Shown here: in pieces, positions 44,818-61,215 of the stretch
Layout: each line of letters opens with the position of its first letter
How positions within the stretch are numbered: position 1 is the stretch's first letter
Made by a program: the position numbers and the translations under genes
The notes under the pieces: generated by a model
What the model saw: the letters and a program-made list of their open reading frames with translations, nothing else
Told to the model about the DNA's origin: nothing
Database searches by the model: none
DNA from: Flaccisagitta enflata
Taxonomy: Eukaryota; Chaetognatha; Sagittoidea; Aphragmophora
DNA length: 64,000 nt
Direction: 5' to 3'
NCBI GenBank assembly: GCA_965153355.1
Contig: OZ231128.1
Coordinates: 15,934,001-15,998,000 of the forward strand

Positions 44818-44901
44818 ATGGTTCTACTACGCTCTTTACTTTTTATGGTTTTCTTGGTGAACATTGCCATGGCCTTTAATGGGATGAAAAACAGAAACTA
44901 A
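44818..44901 (+). CDS. Possible 27-residue secreted peptide or first exon
   Basis: ATG opens MVLLRSLLFMVFLVNIAMAF then a few residues and TAA. It has signal-peptide character, but there is no donor and no evident promoter; it lies just after a MITE. Could be chance. Confidence 0.2.
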   Translation: MVLLRSLLFMVFLVNIAMAFNGMKNRN

Positions 44902-44948
44902 ATGATTCATCCACATCGCATATAGAACAGGACCACCTCACTTTCACA

Positions 44949-44987
44949 CTCTCTCTCTCTGTCTCTCTGTCTGTCTCTCTGTCTCTG

Positions 44988-45034
<47 letters not shown>
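44949..45034. repeat. (CT)n/(CTGT) microsatellite
   Basis: CT with CTGT interruptions. Confidence 0.95.
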
Positions 45035-45039
<5 letters not shown>

Positions 45040-45085
45040 ATACCTTTGCTGGAAAACTTTGTTGCCAAGACACTAGAGGTGGAAG

Positions 45086-45275
45086 AGCAAGGCCGGATAC
45101 ACGGCTACCCAAGTCGCGTGTGGGTGGGCTGGGGCAGTGATAAAAGAGGCTAACCAAGCATTTGGGCAGAAGCCGTAATGCAAAATCTGCCCATATCTGC
45201 CGAAAAAGCATAGTGTCACAGACCGACTGACGGACTAACAAACATAGCGGGTTATAGAGTCGCGTGCGCGCGACT
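45086..45275 (+). mobile_element. H element, CGCG-type
   Basis: CAAGGCCGGATACACGGCTACC, AAGTCGCGTGTGGGTGGGC, GACCGACTGACGG, TTATAGAGT and the perfect hairpin AGTCGCG-TGCG-CGCGACT. Confidence 0.85.
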
Positions 45276-45408
45276 ACAATCTTTTATAGTATTAAAAAAA
45301 GATTTCTTCCTTCTTTCTTGCTCAACATACAAGAAAGTATAAACAAGAATGTTTTAGTGACCTTTCATTATGTTTCACAAAGCAGGAATAAGTATTAGGT
45401 AAATGAGT

Positions 45409-45653
<245 letters not shown>

Positions 45654-45726
45654 ACATACGCACTAGCTTATTCACAACAAAAAAAACCGATTTGTCAAAT
45701 CGATTATGTTATGTGTATTGATTCCC

Positions 45727-45877
45727 GTATTTGTGTTTTCGATTGATACCGGATTTATTCTGGTTAAGGGAAAAAAATCTTGAGGTACATGTACAATGAT
45801 GTATTTGTGTTTGAGATTGATACCGGATTCATTCTGGTTAAGGGAAAAAAATCTTGAGGTACAACGATGTATTTACT
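45727..45877. repeat. ~80-bp tandem duplication
   Basis: GATTGATACCGGATTCATTC...GGGAAAAAAATCTTGAGGTAC occurs twice. Confidence 0.9.
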
Positions 45878-46168
45878 TCCAAAATTTGCATTTGATCAAT
45901 TTACGTGGAAATTTTTTCATGCTTCGATAGTCTATTGCCGAATAACCAGTGGTTATTGGTGATAACATCTCTCGCACAATAATTGATAAAAGAACCTTAT
46001 GCTACCATACTTTAGCTGAGGTATTTGGATTGAATGGATTTTACCATCAGCCAAAGCATGAAAAATGATTTGTTTTGCTCTTGAATTTCATTTGAATTGA
46101 TACAGGTTAAGTCGAGTTATGCAGACAATTGTTACAGCCTCCCCAAAGAAAAAAGCTTCAAGATAACC

Positions 46169-46290
46169 AAACAAGGCCGGATACACGGCAGGACAGTCGG
46201 TTGGGCAGAAGCAGTTTTGTAAAAACCGCTCACAATTCAGAAATACGGATCGACGGACACGGGAAGATGTAGAGTCACGTGTCCGCGACT
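46169..46290 (+). mobile_element. H element, CGCG-type, short
   Basis: AACAAGGCCGGATACACGGC, CAGTCGGTTGGGCAG, CGACGGACACGG, GATGTAGAGTCACGTGTCCGCGACT. The interior is reduced to about 80 bp. Confidence 0.75.
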
Positions 46291-46299
46291 AGAAATACT

Positions 46300-47480
46300 C
46301 TATTATCTTCACAAGCATGTAATTTCTGAAAGAAAACACTAAGAGACGTGCAAGTTGCGCCATTGCATAGCATTTGAAAAGCCTATTTAATTTGCTCATG
46401 ATTTTTTTATTGAATTGGAAAGAGACAACATAGTTCATAAATGCAAAGAAATGTAAAAAGAAAAATCTTATTTTAGGAGCAATCGCCGTCCTTTCAGGTG
46501 TAATAAATCCTAAATAAGATGGTTTTAGGTGGTTGAAACTATCAAAATCAAAGATAAATTGCCTCCTCACACAAAATGATTCAATAAAATTCAACCCAAT
46601 TAGTAATTTGTGCATATAAAAGTAGAGTAAATGAAGTCTTTGTGATTTTCTATCAATTATTGCGAGGCAGGTGTCATTTTATAACATCGAAAATGAAAAA
46701 TGATGTCGCACAATTAGGTAGAAAGATATCGATCAACAAAAGGTATGAAAAACATAGTTTTAGTTGGCCTAGACTGATGAAGATGTGCGGACTGTTCGGA
46801 AATTTTGGAGATTTTTTTTTACTGGGCCAGCTAGAGGCAAGATTTTTATGCTTTGAATGCTTTTCCGCGTTTGAGACATGTATCATCTTCATATCCGGTG
46901 TCACGTGTAATCAGAAACTCTGAACTTTAATATTTTTTTTTCAAGCATAAAAAGCACCTTGTTGTTTCCCAAAAACAGAAAAGTGAATATACAAAAGAAC
47001 ATATAAACTAAAAAAAGAAAAAACATAGACTAGAACAGACTCAATCAAAATACATTTTTCAAATCATTTTCAAGTAAAATTGATGTAGCACTGTTCTGGT
47101 TGTCATGAAGGAAAAGAGCATTTTGCTCGTTAGATTCCCAACCCCCTAGAAATTGACGCCCATAAGTTAAATCGATACCTACCTAGTACTAACCTACGTA
47201 CCATCCTACCCACCTACCCCTTTACGTACCCATGGACACATCCACCAAAAGAATTAGTGGGTAAACGACTTTAACATCCCCGAATCAAGTTATGTAGACA
47301 AAGTCAAAGAAACTGAAATGGTATATTCAAAATAAATAAGAAAATTAACGAAGACATCGTATTTCACCAAATTTTGCGAGGTAATGTGAGGCAGAAAATG
47401 TGACCAGCACACTGATTTCACAAAAGCAACAGTATCTTTATTTTCTGCAGCATTTACACCTTTATTCCTGGCTGGTCCTT
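46300..47480. other. No feature recognised
   Basis: AT-rich, unique-looking sequence; open frames here show no recognisable motif. Confidence 0.3.
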
Positions 47481-47481
47481 T

Positions 47482-47702
47482 GGGCGTGTTTCTAGTGACA
47501 ACCCAAAACGCGTTTGTTTCCGTTGAATACGTTTTCAGTGTGAACATGAATTTGAACTGTCTCACGAGGGAGTGAGTGAAAAGAGTAAGCGAGTCTGTGA
47601 AGGGACCGTAGCGAAGCAGAGTGAGTGGTGCGAGCAAATGTAAATAGTGAGCAAACGAGTGGCCCCTTAAAAATGTGACTGTCTGTGACTTGAAACGCGC
47701 CC
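47482..47702 (+). mobile_element. GGGCGTG MITE, compact copy (221 bp)
   Basis: Starts GGGCGTGTTTCTAGTGACA and ends GTGACTTGAAACGCGCCC, an inverted pair. The interior has AAAACGCGTTTG and GAGTGAGTG/AGCGAAGC strings. Confidence 0.85.
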
Positions 47703-48860
47703 TTATTCCTGGTCAAGTCATCTCAAAACAACAAAGCATTATATGATCTGCGTACACTGCGAACCATAAAAAAGATTACAGCTGTTCTAAAAGATAGTTG
47801 TCATGAAAAAAATGACTTATCAATATTTCTTTTGTGAGAAATGAAAAGAGTGTCATCAAATAAAGCCAATGTCACAAATTCCACAAGTTTTCATTATTTT
47901 TTTTTGTTAGATTTTATGATAAAAGGAAGATAATGGTGTCAGAATCTGTGTATGAACTGTAAATTCTTCAAAAAACAAAAAAAGGACCTTTTACATTGAT
48001 TTTTTCATTTCCAGTGCAAGAAATATGTTGAAACCATAAATCATTTGAAAGATATTAAAAAAAATCATTTGCCGCCAATCTCACATTTCTAGCTCTAGCT
48101 CTATTCGTTTAGATACAGAAAAGAAAATACTGAAAAGTATTTACTTTAAAGTTTGAAGAGATGCATCACCAATAAGTACCTATTCAACTTCAAATGAATG
48201 TCATTTCCATACGACTAAAGCTAGGAGGCTGGGATTGGTCTAGAATAAAAGATCTTTTGAAAATCTTTAAAACGGTTACTGATTTTTTTACTTTCTTCTA
48301 TTCAGACACGGTTATCAAAATAAAGATCAATCATTTTTTTGAATTTGTTTGCTAAAGGAATCTTTTCTTTAGTTATTCATAAAACTTTCAAATCAAGTAA
48401 AAACCTATCAAAATCCATGATAATGAGAAAGCCCCATTCTACATTAAAATCCAGGGGAATTGATCAAATTTGGTGGGATTTGTAGCAAATTATTCATTTC
48501 TTTAGGCTTTCTAAAATGCTCATAAATAACAACTTGATTTCTTGAATATAAACTTTAAAAAAACTAGTCTGAAAGGTGTAACTTCTTTATGAGTCGCACT
48601 GTAGAACTCTCTGATTTTCCGATGAGAGATTCCCTCCGGAAAAGAATTAGATTGTGATTCCCTCTGTAGTACGAGATGGGAAAGGAATCGTCAGGCAAAA
48701 ACCTACAAGAAAGAAATTTCAGTCAGACCTCACTTGCTTCTAAATGTAAGAACCAGTCATTTAGGGACCGCTCGTGGTCGGTGGTACCCGTGCTTCGCAG
48801 ATATCAGCAATAGTAAAGCGACTAGAACAGGGAAGCAGCGTTAAAGTCCATATACATAGT
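47703..48860. other. Diverged dispersed-repeat sequence, no gene
   Basis: TCTAGCTCTATTCGTTTAGA (48105-48120) and TGGGATTGGTCTAGAATAAAAG recall the interiors of the 4.7, 31 and 49 kb repeats. Confidence 0.35.
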
Positions 48861-48863
48861 TCA

Positions 48864-48967
48864 AACAAGGCCAAGTTGGCCAACATTTCCGCCGCGTGGA
48901 TCGTCCAACCAGCCAGCCTACCAACTAACCGCCGGACACAGCCTCTTATAGACGGGCTTAAGCGCTA
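48864..48967 (+). mobile_element. H element, diverged
   Basis: AACAAGGCCAAGTTGGCCAAC (GGCC/GGCC), AACCAGCC-type microsatellite, CCTCTTATAGACGGGC and a weak terminal hairpin (AAGCGCT). Confidence 0.65.
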
Positions 48968-49009
48968 ATTAAAAGGATTTTTTCCAGATGCTTATCCCGA
49001 GTTTATTTA

Positions 49010-50013
49010 CAGTGCGGCGCATTAAAAACAGGACAGTACATATCCCTACATTTCTCGGGTCAAAATAATATAATCATATCTTTATTGTTGACCAATTTGA
49101 AGCTCTTTGAGAGACAAAGCATTTGACGCAAACCGCGTTTAAATCAGTCAATTTGTTTGGACGCAGTGACGCTCTAAAGAGAAGCTATAAAAAATGGAAT
49201 GGGAAAAAACTAACCATGTCAAAAAACAAAAAGCGAACCACTTGTTTGTCAGTGTTTCACGTCCATGCAATGAGAAAAACATAACAAAATCCATGACCAT
49301 TTTGAAGCTCTGCGAAAGATCTTTCAAATGAGACTTTTCCGGATGCCCTACCTTTAACCGTTTAGAAATGGCATTAGGATGAAGACAGATTGTCAAAAAT
49401 TTGGAAATTTACTACGTGATTTTAAGGGGTTATCTTTATTTTAACATAAAAATCAAACGCATTGAGTAAGATATTTGTTCTTGGCGCCATTTTCAAGAAA
49501 ATTCGAAACTCTTTAATTTGCCCATGGATATCGAGTATCACAGACAATCCTAAGCTTCATCATTGACAAAAACAGAAAGACTTAAATTGCGTGTTGGAAA
49601 AAATTGAAATGAGCACTTTTTCTAAACAGAGATTTTTTCTTCAAACCTATGCCATTTCTAAAGGAATAAAGCTACAATGACCAGCAACGTTGCATTTGGA
49701 AGATTTTTTGCATGGCTTTCAAACGGTCATGAATTTTTTGTGTCTCAGGCCAATAGTTAAGCAGAAAGTAGCATTACAACGTGTTCTTTGCCACAGTTAC
49801 TTATACAGTTTGGTGCCGCCTCACCATCAACTACCTCGCCAACTTATTTGTCACGTTGCCACGCTCTATGGAGCTTGCCATCCAGGCCGAAGGCGGATCC
49901 ATCAACTACAAACACATGAGTGATGTATTCATCCGTATTTGGTTTCAATTATCCATTTTTGCGCAATAATATGCTATTGATACAAACTGTCCTGTTTTTA
50001 ATGCGGCGCACCG
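49010..50013. mobile_element. Tc1-type TA-flanked element, 1004 bp
   Basis: Inverted ends CAGTGCGGCGCATTAAAAAC / CGGTGCGCCGCATTAAAAAC, both continuing AGGACAGT, lie directly inside TA dinucleotides. The core is shared with 34527-35503. The right part keeps a transposase tail (see 49790-49970). Confidence 0.9.
49790..49970 (+). pseudogene. Tc1 transposase C-terminal fossil inside the 49-kb element
   Basis: TINYLANLFVTLPRSMELAI then QAEGGSINYKHM aligns with the Tc1 C-terminus (…NLYxSMPRRxxAVIxAKGGxTKY). No DDE residues remain. It identifies the element's superfamily. Confidence 0.7.
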
Positions 50014-50219
50014 TAAAAAAAAGGGTCTAGGCTACAAACTCAAAGCTGAAGATAACATGTAAAATCGAAGCCTGAAAACTAATTCTTCCAGACGCAAATT
50101 TCAGTTTTAAAAAACGACATACAGTCAGACCTCTGAATTTCAGTTTCAAAAAACGACATTCAGTTAGACCTCTGATTCTAGATTTTGAAAATTAAAGGAA
50201 GACAAGTAGCAACTAAAGA

Positions 50220-50297
50220 TGATTACAGACCAATTGATAGATCAACTGACAAAAGGACCGACAAAGCTACCTTAGCAGTAGCAAACACGCGACTTAA
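50220..50297 (+). mobile_element. H element 3' fragment
   Basis: GACCGACAAAG...CACGCGACTTAAAAG keeps the end of an H element without the first half. Confidence 0.4.
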
Positions 50298-50319
50298 AAG
50301 TTTCTTTTTCAGCACTTAC

Positions 50320-50416
50320 TGACAAGGTAGAAGAATGCGACGATCCAAAATTGTCCATACCATTCCAACTGTCCCAAACCTTGGCTTATGGCAACACTCA
50401 ACAAATTTTGAGGCAC
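50320..50416 (-). CDS. Possible internal exon, aromatic-rich membrane-like segment
   Basis: Between acceptor TTTCTTGAG and a consensus donor (GTCA|GTAAGT) the minus strand is open for 97 nt, including GQLEWYGQFWIVAFFYLV. It looks like a transmembrane exon but no neighbour or family was found. Confidence 0.25.
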
Positions 50417-50610
50417 CTCAAGAAATGAAAAGGATGATTGAATTCTACTTTTTGGTATATGGCGAATGTCACAATCTCTTTTCGACGAGAGAACCCAACT
50501 CACCACCACGTTAACAGTGTTACCGCAATGTCTATTGCATTGTGACAAGTTTTTATAGTTGGATGACCTTCCTAACTACCTGGATTATCTTGCCAAACCA
50601 TTTTTTGTGA

Positions 50611-50685
50611 CTACCCCTACCCCTAGGGGTAGTAAAAATTAGGTCAAATTGGCCACATTGGCATGTCCGGATTTTGTCCGGACAA
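50611..50685. repeat. Two adjacent strong hairpins
   Basis: CTACCCCTACCCCTAGGGGTAG (50611-50632) and TGTCCGGA-TTTTG-TCCGGACA (50664-50684) lie 31 bp apart. Possibly ends of a small repeat. Confidence 0.7.
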
Positions 50686-50699
50686 GCAAATAACAAGCA

Positions 50700-52020
50700 A
50701 AACCTATCAAAAATAGATTATCTGATCATTTCTCAGCTTTTAATCAGTTATCATCATTCCGATGTGATGTACAAAAAATTTCATCCTACTGCGCAAATGC
50801 TAAGTTGTTCAAATATTGTATTATCATCAAATTTTGATCCTTCTAATTTTTTTGCTATTTCATGGCAAAATCTGAGTATGCCGATTATCTTTTTTTAAAA
50901 CACTATAAATTCTCAAAGTTAATCACTTTTCAGGTTTCTATCTAATAGAGGACTACTTGAAGGACATACGCTCCAAATTTCATGCCACTGTGACACCCCC
51001 ATCCCGCGTAATGACACTTTTCTTCAAGCGTGATTATTCTGCACACCCCCCAGCTCTTCTGTCACGCTCATGTCATGCTTTAAGTCTGTCACTGTCACGC
51101 CATAGTGAAACTGATGATGGAAATTTGGATAACACCATGAGAAAGAGCATGAAATTTTGCATATACACTGAAAATTTCAGGTCTTAACTCCCGGGCATTC
51201 AGCCATAATGAAATTTTCAATGTGATTGGTCAATAAATTGTTGCAGAATAATCACGCTTCAAGATGAATCTTCGTAGTTAATTCTTTGTTATCGGCGCAT
51301 GTATGCACTTACAGTAGGGTATGATGAGAAATATCTCCTAAGCCACTGATGAAAAGGGAGCCATTCTTTAGGTAAACCCACCAAAATAGACTGCTTATAC
51401 ACTGAAATAAGTTTGGATTTTGGCGGAAATTGCATTTCCCCCACTTTTTTTGAAATGCGGTAAATGCCGAAAAATTGCAAAAAACGCGAAAAATCATTAT
51501 TTTCATTATATTTCCCCTTTGCCAAATTTGATCTTATTAAAACTAAAAATCTTCAAAATTTTGATTCTTATTTGTGACTTGTTATTATATTGAAATCAGA
51601 GGAGTTTCAATCATATTACTCACTTCATAAAGAATGATATGAAAGATAAAATCACGGTAAATTGCAAAAAATTGCAAAAAATTGCAAAGAATTGTGAATT
51701 TGAGAATAATTTTTCTTTGATAATACTTAATCTGATTAAAGCTAAAAATGCTCACAATATTGATTTTGGCTTCATTTCTGACAGAACTTGTTATTGCACT
51801 GAAATCACATTTAAATCACATTACTATATTAAAAGAATGATATGAAGAGTAAAAATATGAAATTATTGAAAATGTGAGAATCAACATGCCTTTAATTGAA
51901 AGGTTGACAAAACAGAAGTGAATTTTAAGTCATCTTCCTTCTCTTCATCTGTAGAGGGTTGAACAGAAATTCACTTTCTTTAAGACCTGCTTAGTAGTGT
52001 TTTACGCCTTTGAAAAGCCT
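50700..52020. other. AT-rich, no gene recognised
   Basis: Short ATTGCAAAAA repeats near 51660-51690. Fragments such as GGAAATTGCATTTCCCCC (51425-51445) and GGGGAAATGCAATTTC (54860-54880) suggest a shared dispersed repeat. Confidence 0.35.
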
Positions 52021-52250
52021 TTTTCAAGAGTCTGAGGAGGCTCTGGTGAGGCTTTTGAGGGTAAATGTGAGATGTGAAGGGCTCATACAATATCTATTTG
52101 GGCTCAATAAAAGATTAATAGGGCTAAAGTCAAGGTCTGAGCTCAAGCTGATTTTAAGGCAGTAAGAGCTTATTTGAAGCCTGACAGGGCTGATTTGTGC
52201 ACTGAACAGGCTGATTTGCGGCCTGAGAGGGCTAATTTGAGGGGGTGAAG
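52020..52250. repeat. Minisatellite, ~21-bp diverged units
   Basis: GCCTGAGAGGGCTAATTTGAG-type units like M-element arrays; no M ends attached. Confidence 0.6.
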
Positions 52251-52273
52251 CAAGAAGAGACAAACAAATGGCA

Positions 52274-52756
52274 ATTCGAATGAAAATTAGACGGTTGTTG
52301 TAGTTGAGGCATCCATCAGTGGAGGACATTCTTGACACGGCCCAAAGACGACCAGGCCGACCAAGGCGAGTAAACTCGACCTCAACGCCGCAGCAAACGC
52401 CGCTGCCGCCAGCCACGCCGCAGCCGCCGCCGCAGCCGCCGCCTTCAACACCCGCAGCGGCAGCAGCAACAGCAGCAACACCTCCACCTCAAACATCACG
52501 CCATGCGATGATGACCCGACGGAGAGCGTTCACTGAGAGTGACCAGACGGGCACCCCTGATTGACTTCTAGTCAGTCAGTCTCCTCTCTTCTCTCTCCCT
52601 TCGACTTATTCTTCACCATCATCATTCTTCCCCATTTATGTCCTATTCCCTCATTCTTCCCTCATTCTTGTATTAGCCTGATGAAGGCAGCAGTAGCTGT
52701 TGAAAATTCGCAAGAATAAAATCTCATGTTGTTTGAAACCGTCTAATCATTTTCAC
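52274..52756 (+). mobile_element. 483-bp retroelement-like insertion with hammerhead-like motif
   Basis: Flanked by an exact 13-bp direct repeat CAAACAAATGGCA (52261-52273 and 52757-52769). Near the ends are inverted TGAAAATTAGACGGTT (52281) and AACCGTCTAATCATTTTCA (52737). Inside are an 86-codon frame (52304-52564) rich in P, A, Q and T, and CTGATGA-AG-GCAGC-AGTA-GCTGT-T-GAAA (52678-52705), which has the catalytic-core layout of a hammerhead ribozyme. Penelope-like elements and retrozymes are known carriers of such motifs; the placement here is inference. Confidence 0.75.
52304..52564 (+). CDS. 86-aa Pro/Ala/Gln-rich frame inside the retroelement-like insertion
   Basis: Starts MRHPSVEDILDTAQRRPGRP, then low-complexity P/Q/A, then SRHAMMTRRRAFTESDQ and stop. 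GC-rich unlike its surroundings. It may be the tail of a longer element ORF; no known domain seen. Confidence 0.35.
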   Translation: MRHPSVEDILDTAQRRPGRPRRVNSTSTPQQTPLPPATPQPPPQPPPSTPAAAAATAATPPPQTSRHAMMTRRRAFTESDQTGTPD

Positions 52757-52844
52757 CAAACAAATGGCAGACTAATAAAAGTCCCCCCCCCTGAGTTCTA
52801 CTGGATTTCCTTCTCTTTGGGACCACTGCTCAGAAATCCTTTTT

Positions 52845-53396
52845 GGGCATAAAACCCATAAGGGTCGATGACCTATGCTTTCATACATAGAATAAGGACA
52901 AAGGCCCTAGGAGCTCTTACTAGGGTTTACTGCGCACCCTCCACCAATATCCTTACAATTTTCAAAATTCACCTCAGCCCCTACCACAGAGTGGCTTAAC
53001 AGATGCAAATCCATCAAGTTACTCTGAGTCAACCCGAAACTCTGAAAACTAATGTAATCATGATCCAAATTATGCAAAACAAATTACCAAAGGATAAGTA
53101 GAATTTTCTGCTTCTCCTTCTTCTCTGTCCCCCCCTTCAAATCCCAGTCTCAACTCTCAAGACCCAAATCCTGGTCTCGATGACCAAATCCCAGTCTTGA
53201 GGCCCAAATCTTAGCCTCAAGGCCCAAATCCTAGCCTAAAGGCCAAAATCCTAGCCTGGAGGCCCAGATCCCAGCCTTGCGGCCCAAATTTCAGCCTCAA
53301 GGTCCAAATCCCAGTAGGAGGAGGAGGAGGAGGAGGAGAAGGAGAAAATTCCCCATATGTGTGAAAACATAGGTGATCAACCCCATCAGGGCCGCT
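52845..53396. mobile_element. M element copy 9, diverged
   Basis: GGGCATAAAACCCATAAGGG, TCGATGACCTATGCTTTCATAC on the left; GTGTGAAAACATAGGTGATC, CCCCATCAGGGCCGCT on the right; array of AATCCTAGCCTCAAGGCCCA. A further remnant lies at 52785-52840. Confidence 0.75.
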
Positions 53397-53608
53397 CCTT
53401 CTCCTTCTTCTTCTCCTCCGCACCCTCCTCCCCCCAGCCTAGGGGCCCATTTCTCAGCCTCGAGGCGCATATCCCAGCCTCAAGGCCCAAATCCCAAATA
53501 ATTGAATGCTGAATATAACTATTATATACATCAGTCAGTTTTTGCTACAGAGAAAATACTGCACGGTGATAAGCCTTAATTTTAGTTTTTTGCCCTGAGT
53601 CAATTTTA

Positions 53609-53705
53609 AGTCGAGCGCTTCGCGACTCTATAAGGAACTTTTTGGTTGGTCCATCAGTCCGTTTGTTCATCTGTCACAAAATTGTTTTAAAGGCTATCAA
53701 TCACT
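53609..53705 (-). mobile_element. H element, partial
   Basis: Hairpin AGTCGAGCGCTTCGCGACT, CTCTATAAGG, GGTCCATCAGTCCG, GTCACA, then abuts the next M element. Confidence 0.6.
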
Positions 53706-53710
53706 ATTTC

Positions 53711-54507
53711 GGCAGTGGCCCCGAAGGGGACGAAGCCCTGTAGAACACGGGGGGAATCTGTCCGTCCTTCCGTCTGTATGTACGTCCGTCTGTCCATCCA
53801 TCCGTTTGTCCCCCCCCTGCCCCATCCTCAGGTCTTCGTCTCCTTATCCCAACAGTATGACCTAAATCCAAACAGTATGGCCCAAATCCAAACAAAATGG
53901 CCCAAATCCAGGCAAAATGGCCCAAATCCAGGCTAAATGGCCTGAATCCATACAAAATGGGCCAAATCTGGCTAAAAAACCTGAATTCTGGCCTGAGTTC
54001 TATCATTTTGGCCCCTTAAACCTAGATTCTGGCTTCTAAAACCCACATTCTAACCTTAAAGACCCAGAACCTGACCTCTGGGACCCAGATTCTGACCTCA
54101 AAGACCTAGGTTCTGGCCTCAGAGACCCAAATCCTGGCCTCAGAGGCTCAGATTTTAGCCTCTAAGACCAAGAAATTAGTCCCTGAGACCTGGAGCCTGG
54201 CCTGTTCCTACCTCAACTTAACCTACAAACTATTCAAGAATAGCAAGGGTACCATTGTCCATATACTGCCTTTTGTCATTTCTCCATGGTATTCAATGAA
54301 AATTTGAATAACAGGGCATCCTGGACAGAAGGAAGACAGAAGGAGGGATGGACAGACGGATGGACAGATGGACGAATGGACAGATTCCCCCTGTGTTCTA
54401 CAGGACTTCGTCCCCTTTGGGGCTGCTGCCCTGCTCCTTCTCAACCTGAATCACTAACTACTCAAGCAGGGCACAAGTACCGCTGACCACTTACTACCTT
54501 TGGACTG
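53711..54507. mobile_element. M element copy 10, full length
   Basis: GGCAGTGGCCCCGAAGGGGAC, CCCTGTAGAACACGGGGGG, CCGTCC tract, array ATGGCCCAAATCCAGGCAAA grading into GACCCAGATTCTGGCCTC units, GGACAGATGGAC tract, CCTGTGTTCTACAGGAC, TTCGTCCCCTTTGGGG, CTGCTGCCCTGCT, AGCAGGGCAC, CGCTGACCA. Confidence 0.85.
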
Positions 54508-54621
54508 CTATTCATGTCTCTGTATAGTAGAGAAGAAACTTGGAGGAGAAAACAGCCATCTAAAATGTTGTTTGTTTTTTTTAAATCTAAGTCTCTCTGC
54601 CTGACTTTTTTGAAAAGGCCG

Positions 54622-54656
54622 AGGCATGCGACTTAGGTCTAATGACCTTGCTTTGT
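54622..54656 (-). mobile_element. H element 5'-end fragment
   Basis: Minus strand: CAAGGTCATTAGACCTAAG then TCGCATGCC. The hairpin is GGTC-ATTA-GACC, a third stem variant. Confidence 0.55.
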
Positions 54657-54759
54657 TGAGATTGACCTGAGGGAGGCATGAATTTTTTGGGACTGGAGAA
54701 AGAATCTAGAAACTAGATTTTAGAAACAATTGAATGAAGGAATGAATGAGGAAAAAATC

Positions 54760-55720
54760 CACAGAGTTTTTTTCTATATATATGCTGCTTTATTGCATTT
54801 TCAATTTTTCGCGATTTTCGCCTATTTTGGTGTTGTTGATAGTACCCAGTAAAATGAGGGGGAAATGCAATTTCTGATACTTAGGATGAAAAGGACCACT
54901 GTTTTTATCTACTTACACATGCATATTTCAAAAAATATACTCCCTTTTTATGCCCCAACACTTCATTGCATTTCCCCGCAGCCTCAAGACACCCTACTTA
55001 CAGCAAAATGGTAACCAAAAAAAATCAGGAAAGGCCCATATCTTGAAAACCCTTTGAGAGAGACAAAAGATCTTTTGCATGGATCAATACTGTACTGAAA
55101 CTATTACGAACAGAGCATTTGGTGCATCTGGGACACATCTAACCAACCCAACCAGCCCAACCAGCCTACCACCCAACAATTTAAAAAAACGGCACAACTT
55201 CTAAAATATTTGTCCGATTTGGCTGAAATTTTGCACAGTTGTGCTTTCACAGAATGCCTACTTTAATTAATCGTTGCCGAAAGATTCAGTAAATTTTTGC
55301 CAACTGGCCCAACCAGCCAAAAAAGCTGCTTATAGAGAATTTTCAAAAAAAATTGAAATCTCAATTTCTTTCAGCAGAATTGGGTCTGATTGAATTCTTG
55401 AACTGTGATTTAATAAAATATTCCCATTTTTTTGGTTTTGCGGACTTTAACAACTCAATTTTTGCTTATTTTCGATCATTGTTTGTTGCATTTCAGCCTA
55501 ATTTACATGAAAATCAAGGATCAGTAACAAAATTAAGTTTTTAAACCATGTTCATATCGACATGAGCTATCTGATTATGAATGTTTTTGACAAATTTTCT
55601 CAATTTTGAAATTGACCTATTTGGCCATCTCTCAAAAAAGAGATTATAGAAACAGCCATATATGAGCAAGATTATTCTGATTTTCTTTCAAACACTTTTT
55701 TGCATGGATAAGATTACACT
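54760..55720. other. Dispersed-repeat-like AT-rich sequence, no gene
   Basis: AACCAACCCAACCAGCCCAAC tract near 55140 and AACCAGCC-like words; no exon supported. Confidence 0.3.
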
Positions 55721-55725
55721 TTTTT

Positions 55726-55960
55726 AGTCGCGTGCACGCGACTCTACAACCCGCTCGGTCTGTCGGTCGGTCGGTCATTCTGTCTGTCTGTCCGTCACGT
55801 TTAGCTTTTTTTCGTTGTTTTACGTCATTTCAAGTTATTTTAATTCATTCTAAGTTATTTAAAGTCATTTTATGTCAATTTACATTTAGTCTTTCAGTCT
55901 TTTGGTCGTTTAGTCATTTAGTCTTAACAACCGCACGCGACTGTAAGGTGTTGGCCTTGT
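55726..55960 (-). mobile_element. H element, CGCG-type, perfect terminal palindrome
   Basis: The plus strand starts TTTTT then the perfect palindrome AGTCGCGTGCACGCGACT, CTCTACAACCCGCTCGG, GTCGGTCGG, GTCACG, AAGTCATTTT-type repeats, CCGCACGCGACTGTAAGG and GGCCTTGT. Confidence 0.85.
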
Positions 55961-56265
55961 CAAAAAGAAAATATGAGTTAAGAATAACATGAATTACATG
56001 TTTCTTTGGCTGAAACAAGATCATTATCAAAGAAAAGGAAGAAATTGCTGAATTTCAAAGGAGTACCCCCCCCCCCCCCGCCAAAAAAAAAAGAAGAGAA
56101 AAGATTTTTTTTTGAAAAATGGTATAATTCTAAAAGATAAAAATGGTAAGAAATTACTATTTGCTATGCTGTTTTTGATTCAGATTGTTTTAGAAATAGA
56201 AGTTGAGCCTTGTACGCTAAAAAAAAAATACATCCCATGCCCTGATATCTGCTCTTGAATTTGGC

Positions 56266-61001
<4,736 letters not shown>

Positions 61002-61215
61002 CTACTTCTAGAGTTCAAATGTCATTGCCTACGTAAGTGACTTAGTTCCGTAATTCTCATCTGATTTGATTTTAATTTGTCTTCTTTTCTGCGTTTCAAA
61101 ACTTTGTAGTAGTTTATAGGAAGCTGTGATTGGTGTATGGATTGTCACATTTTATGTTGACGAATATAAACACAATAATGATAATAATAATGTATGATTC
61201 TTATGTTTCAGAGTA

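Noticed and set aside
52678-52720. Complete hammerhead ribozyme
   Set aside because: Stem II and III can be drawn but stem I cannot in the linear copy, and one extra A precedes stem III; kept only as hammerhead-like.
55726-55960. Classical Helitron with 5' TC and 3' CTRR
   Set aside because: Ends of H elements only partly fit (CTAA after the hairpin, no consistent TC); a Helentron-like label is offered as inference instead.
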